64,000 bases of DNA from Neopusillimonas aromaticivorans (GTDB lineage Bacteria > Pseudomonadota > Gammaproteobacteria > Burkholderiales > Burkholderiaceae_B): contig NZ_CP128233.1 of NCBI RefSeq assembly GCF_030344915.1, forward strand, positions 1,240,001 through 1,304,000. The letters are read 5' to 3'. A program made the translations under genes and the position numbers. This document shows, one piece after another, positions 58,178-64,000 of the stretch; within the stretch, counting starts at the first letter, position 1, and every line of letters begins with the position of its first letter. Under the pieces are notes generated by a model. That model saw nothing but the letters and a program-made list of their open reading frames with translations. It did not search any database and had not been told where the DNA came from.

Positions 58178-59357
58178 ATGCGTATGAACCGATTACAGAA
58201 ACTGAACGTACTTCTGCTGGCGGGCGGGCAAAGTCTGTTCACCGTTGCCACCATCACCACCATGGCCATCAGCAGCATCATCGGTCAGCAACTGGCGCCC
58301 TCGCCAGGGCTGGCTACGATGCCTGCTGCCATGATGATGCTATCGACGTTACTGACCACCCTGCCCGCATCTTTGCTGATGAAACGCATTGGCCGTCGGC
58401 GGGGTTTTGTCATCGGCACCTTGAACGGCGCTACGGGTGGGCTGGTGTGCTTCACAGGCATCGCAGCCGGGTCGTTTGCGCTGTTTTGTCTGGGCACATT
58501 CTTCATCGGCTTGTACCAAAGCTTCGCCATGTACTACCGGTTTGCCGCTACCGACGCCACGGAACCGGCGTTTCGCAGCCGGGCGGTATCGTATGTCATG
58601 GCCGGCGGGGTCATCGCCGCCATTATCGGCCCGCTCAATGCCCGACTGGCGCTGGACTGGGTGCCCTCAGTGCCCTACGGCGGGCCCTTTCTTGTCATTC
58701 TGGCACTGTCATTGGTTGCAGCCATGTTGGTCAACCGCCTGAATATGGCGGAGCCTGGTGACCTGAACACCGAGGCATCGCGCCCCTTGGCCGACATTGC
58801 CAGGCACCCGGGTTTTTCCCCGCCATGCTCTGCAGCGGCATCTGCTTCCCCTTCATGGTGCTTTTCATGACCGTCACCCCGCTGGCCATGCAGGCCCAGG
58901 GTTTGACATGACCGAGATCACCATCGTCACCCAGACCCAGGTGCTGGCCATGTTCGGCCCGGCCTTCGTCACCGGCCATCTGATTTCTCGCCATGGCCTG
59001 AACCGCATCTTGCTGACCGGTGCAGGGCTAATGCTGATCGCCGCCCTTATTGGCGCGTTCGCAGCGTCAGTCCCGGTTTACGTCCTGTCCCGGCTATGCG
59101 TAGGGATCGGGTGGAATTTTCTGTTTGTCGGCAGTGCCGTCCTGCTGTCCACCACCCACCGTCCCGCCGAACGCGGCAAAGTGCAGGGCCTGAACGACCA
59201 GTTCATGTTTTTACTGGTGACCATCGCCTGCCTGGGCGCCGCCTCTGCCCTAAAGCGCTTCGGCTGGCAAAACCTCAACCTGTTGGCAGGGGCCTCCGTG
59301 CTGATCGCCATCGCTGCCCTGGTCAGGATGGTGCACTGTCAACAAAGGGCACGTTAA
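58178..59357 (+). CDS. MFS transporter
   Basis: A 393-residue, 12-helix transporter after repair. It starts at 58178 (MRMNRLQKLNVLLLAGGQ). The loop LLMKRIGRRRGFVIGTLNGA is the family's motif A (loop 2-3). Breaks are near 58816 (T5, should be six; GFFPAMLCSGICFPFMVLF) and near 58907 (TTT, should be four; QGFDMTEITIVTQTQVLAMF). The later half has CVGIGWNFLFVGSAVLL. It has the look of the YwoG/UMF-like group of uncharacterised transporters. It lies 32 bases after hipA but is probably not part of the toxin unit. Confidence 0.85.
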
Positions 59358-59419
59358 GGTACAAGCCACCGTGGACTTTTCCACAACACCCCCTTGTAAT
59401 TCTTATCCGCAACACCTAA

Positions 59420-59443
59420 ACTTGTTCATTAAATTGTACAAGT
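59420..59443. promoter_or_regulatory. Operator-like inverted repeat before yefM
   Basis: ACTTGT and ACAAGT arms 12 bases apart, with the right arm containing TGTACA, the core of YefM-binding sites. It lies 6 bases before the yefM start and probably serves autorepression by the YefM-YoeB complex. Confidence 0.55.
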
Positions 59444-59449
59444 CAAAGG

Positions 59450-59716
59450 ATGAGCACTATGCGTGTCGTCAACTTCTCCGAGGCAAGAAACAGTCTGAAG
59501 CTCGTGATTGATCAAGTCATCAACGATGCCGATTACACGGTCATTGCACGTCGCGATGCCCCTGATGCGGTCGTGATGTCACTGGACACGTTCAATAGCC
59601 TTATGGAAACTGTCCATCTGCTGAACTCACCAGCCAACGCGGCACATCTGGCACAATCCATCGCGCAATACCGTGAAGGTAACGTCATCACACAGGCGCT
59701 TGACGATGCCGACTAG
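59450..59716 (+). CDS. yefM: YefM-type antitoxin, Phd/YefM family
   Basis: Intact 88-residue antitoxin. The N-terminal DNA-binding fold reads MRVVNFSEARNSLKLVIDQV and DYTVIARRDAPDAVVMSLDTFNS, followed by the toxin-binding tail LLNSPANAAHLAQSIAQYRE. The start is ATG 59450 or 59459. It overlaps the yoeB start by 11 bases, the normal arrangement of this pair. Confidence 0.93.
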   Translation: MSTMRVVNFSEARNSLKLVIDQVINDADYTVIARRDAPDAVVMSLDTFNSLMETVHLLNSPANAAHLAQSIAQYREGNVITQALDDAD

Positions 59717-59978
59717 ACCCGAGCCAAAACTGCTCTGGACGATTGCTGCCTGGCAAGATTACGAATACTGGCAAGGGCAAGACAAGAAAACACTTAAACG
59801 CATCAATACCCTGATCAAAGACTGCATGCGCCATCCCTTTGAGGGTTTAGGCAAGCCTGAACCCCTCAAAGAAAATTTGTCGGGTTTCTGGTCACGAAGA
59901 ATAGATGACACACACCGTCTGGTTTACTGCGTCGACGAACAGGGGCTTGTCATCATTGCATGCCGGTATCACTACTGA
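59706..59978 (+). CDS. yoeB: YoeB-type mRNA interferase toxin
   Basis: Intact 90-residue RelE-fold toxin. It starts at ATG 59706. The match to YoeB is close throughout: WQDYEYWQGQDKKTLKRINT, LIKDCMRHPFEGLGKPEPL, LSGFWSRRIDDTHRLVYCV and the terminal ACRYHY. The catalytic Glu, Arg and His are present (PFEG, SRRI, YHY). YoeB binds ribosomes and cleaves mRNA near the start codon. Its 3' end overlaps the converging hydantoinase gene by 26 bases. Confidence 0.95.
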   Translation: MPTRPEPKLLWTIAAWQDYEYWQGQDKKTLKRINTLIKDCMRHPFEGLGKPEPLKENLSGFWSRRIDDTHRLVYCVDEQGLVIIACRYHY

Positions 59979-62900
59979 ATCCCCCGCCCCCGGGGTTTTG
60001 ATGATGACGCGGTCGCCTGCCTTCAGTTCGGCGCTGTCGGCGTGGGCCAGCGACACCACGGTACCATCACCCCGAATCACCTGACACTCGCCCGGGGCCC
60101 CCGGCTGGCCGCCCTGTGCGCCAAACGCCGGATACCGCCAGCCATTCGCCAGCAAAGACAACTTCATCGGCTCGAGAAAGCGCAGTTCTCGTACGCCCCC
60201 GTCACCGCCATGCCAACGCCCGGCGCCACCCGAGCCCGAGCGGATCTCGTAGCGTTCCAGCCGCACCGGGAAACGACACTCGAGCACCTCGGGGTCCGTC
60301 ATGCGGGAATTGGTCATATGCGTTTGCACCACTGACGTGCCATCGAAACCCCCGTCAAGTGACCCTGCTCATCAAAAACGCCACCCGCCCCCGAGCCCCT
60401 GAAATGGTTTCGTAGTACTGGTACCGCTCGTTGCCGAACGTCAAATTGTTCATGGTGGGCTGACTGCTGGCCATCACCCCCATCGCCCCGTACAAGGCAT
60501 TGGTGACGCACATCGACGTTTCGACGTTACCCGCCACGACCGCCGCCGGGTAAGACGGGTTCAGCATGCAGTTTTCCGGTACTACCAGCGTCAGTGGCCG
60601 CAAGCCCCCGGCATTGATCGGAATATCGTCCCGAATCATGGTGCGGAACACATACAACACCGCTGCCGTGGTCACTGCCCTGGGCGCATTGAAATTGTTC
60701 GGCAACTGCGCCGACGTCCCCGTAAAATCAATCACTGCGCTATTCGTGGCCCGATTTACCGTCAACTTCACGCAAATCTGCGCGCCATTGTCCAACGGCA
60801 AGGTGTAAGCCCCGTCTTTCAGCCCCGCAATCGCCCGGCGTACCGACGCCTCGGCATTGTCTTGCACATGACGCATATAGGCATGCACCACCTCCAGGCC
60901 AAAACTGTCCACCATCTTCAACAGTTCTTCACGCCCCTTCTCGTTGGCGGCAATCTGCGCCCGCAAGTCGGCCAGATTCTGGTCAATATTACGGGCCGGG
61001 TAAGGGCCACTGGCCAGCAACGCGCGCAGCTCGGCCTCACGCAGCCGCCCCCATCAACCAGACGAAAATTCGTGATCAACACCCCTTCTTCGTCGATATG
61101 GGACGAATGGGCCGGCATCGACCCCGGCGTCAGCCCGCCAATGTCGGCGTGATGCCCACGCGAACCCACATAGAACAGAATATCGCGCCCCGCCGCGTCA
61201 AACACCGGAGTCACCACCGTCACATCCGGCAAGTGCGTCCCACCCGCATACGGGTTGTTCAACACATAAACATCACCCGGCCGCAGCTGACCTTCATTGG
61301 CCTGCATGACCGCACGAATGCTGGCACTCATGGACCCCAGGTGCACGGGAATATGCGGCGCATTGGCCACCAGATCACCGTTGGCATCAAAAATGGCACA
61401 TGAAAAATCAAGACGTTCTTTGATGTTGACCGAATAAGCCGTATTTTGAAGACGATATCCCATCTGTTCAGCAATCGACATGAACAGATTGTTGAAAATT
61501 TCCAGCATCACCGGATCGACTTGCGTGCCAATGGCGTAGCGTGCCGGGCGCGGCAGCACCCGCTCAAGCACCACATCACCGCGCGCACTGCGACACGCCT
61601 GCCAGCCAGGGTCAACCAGCGTCGTACCATTGGCATCGGCAATAATGGCCGGCCCAGAAATGACATCGCCGGCACGCAGGTCATCGCTGCGATACAAAGG
61701 GCAAGTGCGTGTCGACCCTTCGACAAACATCGGGACACCGTCGGCAGGCACAGGGGACGCGCTGATGGCGTCGACAGACGCAGCAGCCACAGACGCAGAA
61801 GAAGAAGAAGAAGAAGATGATGATGATGCCCCTGATGCCATTGCCGTCAATGGCTCCGACAAGGGAACCGCCTCAGCGCCCGCTTCACCCCCGCCCACGG
61901 CTCGGCGACAGCCGACTCAATCACCAGTCGCCGCTCCGGCATCAGAAACGAAAACCGCAGGGCATACGCCTGCTCGAACGCCTGCTTCATGACGACTGTC
62001 GTACCCAGCGACACCGGCAACGCCGTATCGGTGCCCTCATAGCGCAAATACAGCTTGCGGTTGACCTGGATACCGTCAGCGCTCACACCCTGCGCCAGCA
62101 ACTCGTCGCATGCTGCCGCTGACAATTCATCCAGTACCCGCCGGGCTTCGGCCTCTCCGGCCTCGTCCCAGACCTTTTCCACCGACCGCTCACGAATGGC
62201 ATTGGACTGCGCCAACCCCATACCGTACGCCGACAAGACCCCGGCAAACGGGTGCACCAGTACACGCGGCATCGCCAGGGCATCGGCAACACGACAGGCG
62301 TGCTGCCCGCCCGCACCGCCAAACGTTACCAGCGTATAGCGGGTGATGTCGTACCCGCGCTGCACCGAAATCTGTTTGATGGCATTGGCCATATTCGCTA
62401 CGGCAATACTTAAAAACCTTCAGCCAGTTGCTCGGGCGACGTCAAGACACCGGTTTGCGACGATACCGTTTGCGCCAACGCCGTGAATTTTTCGCGAACC
62501 ACCTCGACATCCAGCGGCTGATCGGCAGTTGGACCAAACACCGCCGGAAAATACCCGGGCTGGATCCGCCCCAGCATCACATTCGCATCGGTGACGGTTA
62601 AGGGCCACCCCGCCGGTAACACGCCGGCCCCGGATTGGCCCCCGCCGACTCCGGCCCCACACGCAGCCGGGCGCCATCGAACTGCAAAACCGACCCCCAC
62701 CCGCAGCAACCGTATGAATGCTCATCATGGGCGCGCGCAGCCGCACACCGGCCACCAGCGTGTCGAACACCCGTTCATAGTCGCCGGCATAGTGCGACAC
62801 GTCGGTTGACGTGCCACCCATATCAAAACCAATGACCCGGTCAAAACCCGCCGCATCGGCCACCCCGGCCATCCCCACAATACCGCCTGCCGGGCCCGAC

Positions 62901-63695
62901 AACACCGAATCTTTGCCCTGGAAGGCATGCGCATCCGTCAGGCCTCCACTCGACTGCATGAACTGCAACCGCACACCCGGCAACGCCGCCGCAACCCGAT
63001 CGACATAGCGTCGCAACACCGGCGACAAATACGCATCGACCACCGTCGTATCGCCACGGGCCACATACCGGATCAGGGGCGATACCTCGTGCGATACCGA
63101 CACCTGCGCAAACCCCATCGCCCGCGCAATGGCAGCCACACGCTGTTCATGCTGCGGATTCCTGTACGCATGCATCAGCACAATGGCTACCGAACGAATT
63201 CCCTGCGCCTGCACCTGCTGCAACAGCGCCGCCACCTGGGCGTCATCCAGCGGCACGACCACCTGCCCCGCCGCATCAAGCCGCTCATCAAGTTCGTGTA
63301 CGGTTTCATACAACAACTCGGGCAACACGATTTCGCGATCAAACAGACGCGGACGATTCTGGTACGCAATACGCAAGGCATCACGAAACCCCCGCGTGAC
63401 CAACAGCGCCACCCGCTCACCCTTGCGCTCAAGCAAGGCATTGGTGGCCACCGTCGTACCCATCTTCACCGCCCCGATGCGCTCTACCGGCACCGGTTCG
63501 CCCGGACCAACCCCAGAAACCGCCGAACCCCTCAACCGCCGCATCGTTGTACTGTTCAGGGTTCTCGGACAACAGCTTGGCTGTCAGCAACCGACCATCC
63601 GGACATCGAGCCACGATATCGGTAAACGTACCGCCCCGGTCAATCCAGAACTGCCAGCGGGAATCTTCAGAAATAGTGTCTTGAATCAGGGTCAT
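59953..63695 (-). CDS. Fused hydantoinase A/B, 5-oxoprolinase-type (many frame breaks)
   Basis: One gene of 1250 residues after ten one-base repairs. Order: Hydantoinase A N-domain (FWIDRGGTFTDIVARCPDG, GAVKMGTTVATNALLERKG), the ATPase-type core (SSGGLTDAHAFQGKDSVLSG and FDMGGTSTDVSHY; TFGGAGGQHACRVADALAM), a Ser-rich linker, and Hydantoinase B (IFNNLFMSIAEQMGYRLQNT, LNNPYAGGTHLPDVTVV). Breaks lie near 63516, 63502, 62688, 62614, 62411, 61889, 61043, 60384, 60362 and 59987. The last restores the typical TPGGGGF ending and a stop at 59953. The family hydrolyses 5-oxoproline or hydantoins with ATP. Fused A-B with this length fits 5-oxoprolinase, but substrate is unproven. Confidence 0.88.
61798..61827. 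repeat. Trinucleotide repeat coding for ten serines
   Basis: (GAA)6(GAT)4 on the plus strand, encoding a Ser10 tract between the A and B halves of the hydantoinase. Changes in copy number would keep the frame and alter only the linker length. Confidence 0.85.
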
Positions 63696-63894
63696 GGCCT
63701 TGGCCGGGAATATTCAGAGAAAGAAATCGGGTCGCCTCGTATCCCTCATGAAACCAAGGCAAGAACACGGCTCTGGGGAAAGTAACGTTCAGCCAAAATC
63801 GTACCACTGAACAACCAGACAACTGCGGCCTGATAGCGCATCACGGCATCAGCTGATACACTGAACGTTAATACATTCATTAAAGAATAAAGTA
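63696..63894. other. Divergent intergenic region
   Basis: A 199-base gap between the hydantoinase gene and a plus-strand antitoxin gene. The end (63867-63894) is AT-rich, as expected for the antitoxin's promoter and operator. No gene or RNA seen. Confidence 0.5.
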
Positions 63895-64000
63895 ATGACC
63901 TTCACCAGCCAAGACATCGTCCCCATCAGCGAAGCGCGTGCCCGCCTTACCGAACTATCCGATGAAGTCGTCGCCGGATCTGAAAAACTACTGACCAAAA
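63895..64000 (+). CDS. Phd/YefM-like antitoxin, N-terminal part
   Basis: The first 35 codons before the window ends: MTFTSQDIVPISEARARLTE and LSDEVVAGSEKLLTK. The IVPISEARARLTEL pattern is the start of Phd/YefM-type antitoxins. A toxin gene presumably follows outside the window. Identification from this short part is tentative. Confidence 0.6.
   Translation, partial: MTFTSQDIVPISEARARLTELSDEVVAGSEKLLTK

Noticed and set aside
59892..59953. Extended C-terminus of the hydantoinase through the yoeB region
   Set aside because: The extension comes from a lost G near 59987; the repaired frame ends TPGGGGFSSDTGMQ at 59953, as expected for the family.
1..64000. Many split genes as evidence of a decaying, host-adapted genome
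   Set aside because: Breaks fall almost only in mononucleotide runs and affect essential-type genes such as coxA, ctaA and ctaB; after one-base repairs the proteins are complete.
1..64000. CRISPR arrays, insertion sequences, tRNA or rRNA genes
   Set aside because: I looked for repeated spacers, transposase motifs and tRNA-like cloverleaf or rRNA sequence in the gaps and found none.

Overview
The window reads as a chromosomal segment of a GC-rich betaproteobacterium of the order Burkholderiales, most like the Alcaligenaceae. The evidence is a cytochrome oxidase operon of Burkholderiales layout ending near rpoH, a PhaM-type PHB granule protein, a DUF2970/DUF2909 pair, and linked glmU and glmS. 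I could run no database search, so the placement rests on gene content and remembered gene order.

The sequence carries roughly 70 frame breaks. Nearly all are repaired by adding one base (two in the longest runs) to a mononucleotide tract, mostly C or G. The repaired lengths come out as whole codons and restore family motifs. I therefore annotate each broken gene as one gene spanning its pieces and treat the breaks as probable sequencing or assembly errors, not gene decay.

Layout. 1-2634: end of an aspartase/fumarase-type gene, then a copper P-type ATPase on the minus strand. 3011-9356: a flavin monooxygenase of the NtaA/SnaA type, an OsmC-like protein and a complete branched-chain-type ABC importer. 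9363-15303: an indolepyruvate oxidoreductase-type pair (iorA, iorB) behind a TRAP-type binding protein, divergent from a LysR regulator. 15400-19747: an FAD amine-oxidase-like protein, a diguanylate cyclase, a thioesterase, RidA and a UPF0114 membrane protein. 19785-26341: glmS, an Lrp/AsnC regulator with three phased palindromes, a glycosyltransferase, an MFS exporter and glmU. 26379-28096: PhaM and a Nudix hydrolase. 28316-36907: the cytochrome c oxidase operon (coxB, coxA, small assembly protein, DUF2970, coxC, DUF2909, SURF1, associated membrane protein, ctaA, ctaB, SCO), without the usual cox11/ctaG. 36943-40567: a PhnD-like/PAS/GGDEF protein and rpoH, the latter behind a perfect CIRCE element. 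40680-44437: a probable small minus-strand transcript, a Fur-type site and a PepSY/DUF2271/DUF4198/ApbE cluster. 44427-56376: a MarR-controlled catabolic operon with a second IOR pair, a Rieske oxygenase, a CoA ligase, a thiolase-like protein, a Zn-ribbon/SDR fusion, a cyclase-family hydrolase and an SDR. 56451-64000: hipBA with three operators, an MFS transporter, yefM-yoeB, a fused 5-oxoprolinase/hydantoinase gene, and the start of another antitoxin.

Functionally the most interesting part is the MarR operon. Its composition recalls the MarR-regulated iad-type loci for aerobic indole-3-acetate breakdown. The proposed flow is oxidation by the Rieske enzyme, CoA activation and chain shortening, with hydrolysis by a protein of the isatin hydrolase/kynurenine formamidase family. 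No dedicated ferredoxin or reductase for the oxygenase lies in the window. The 9-13 kb ior locus is a diverged relative and may handle a related aryl-pyruvate or keto acid.
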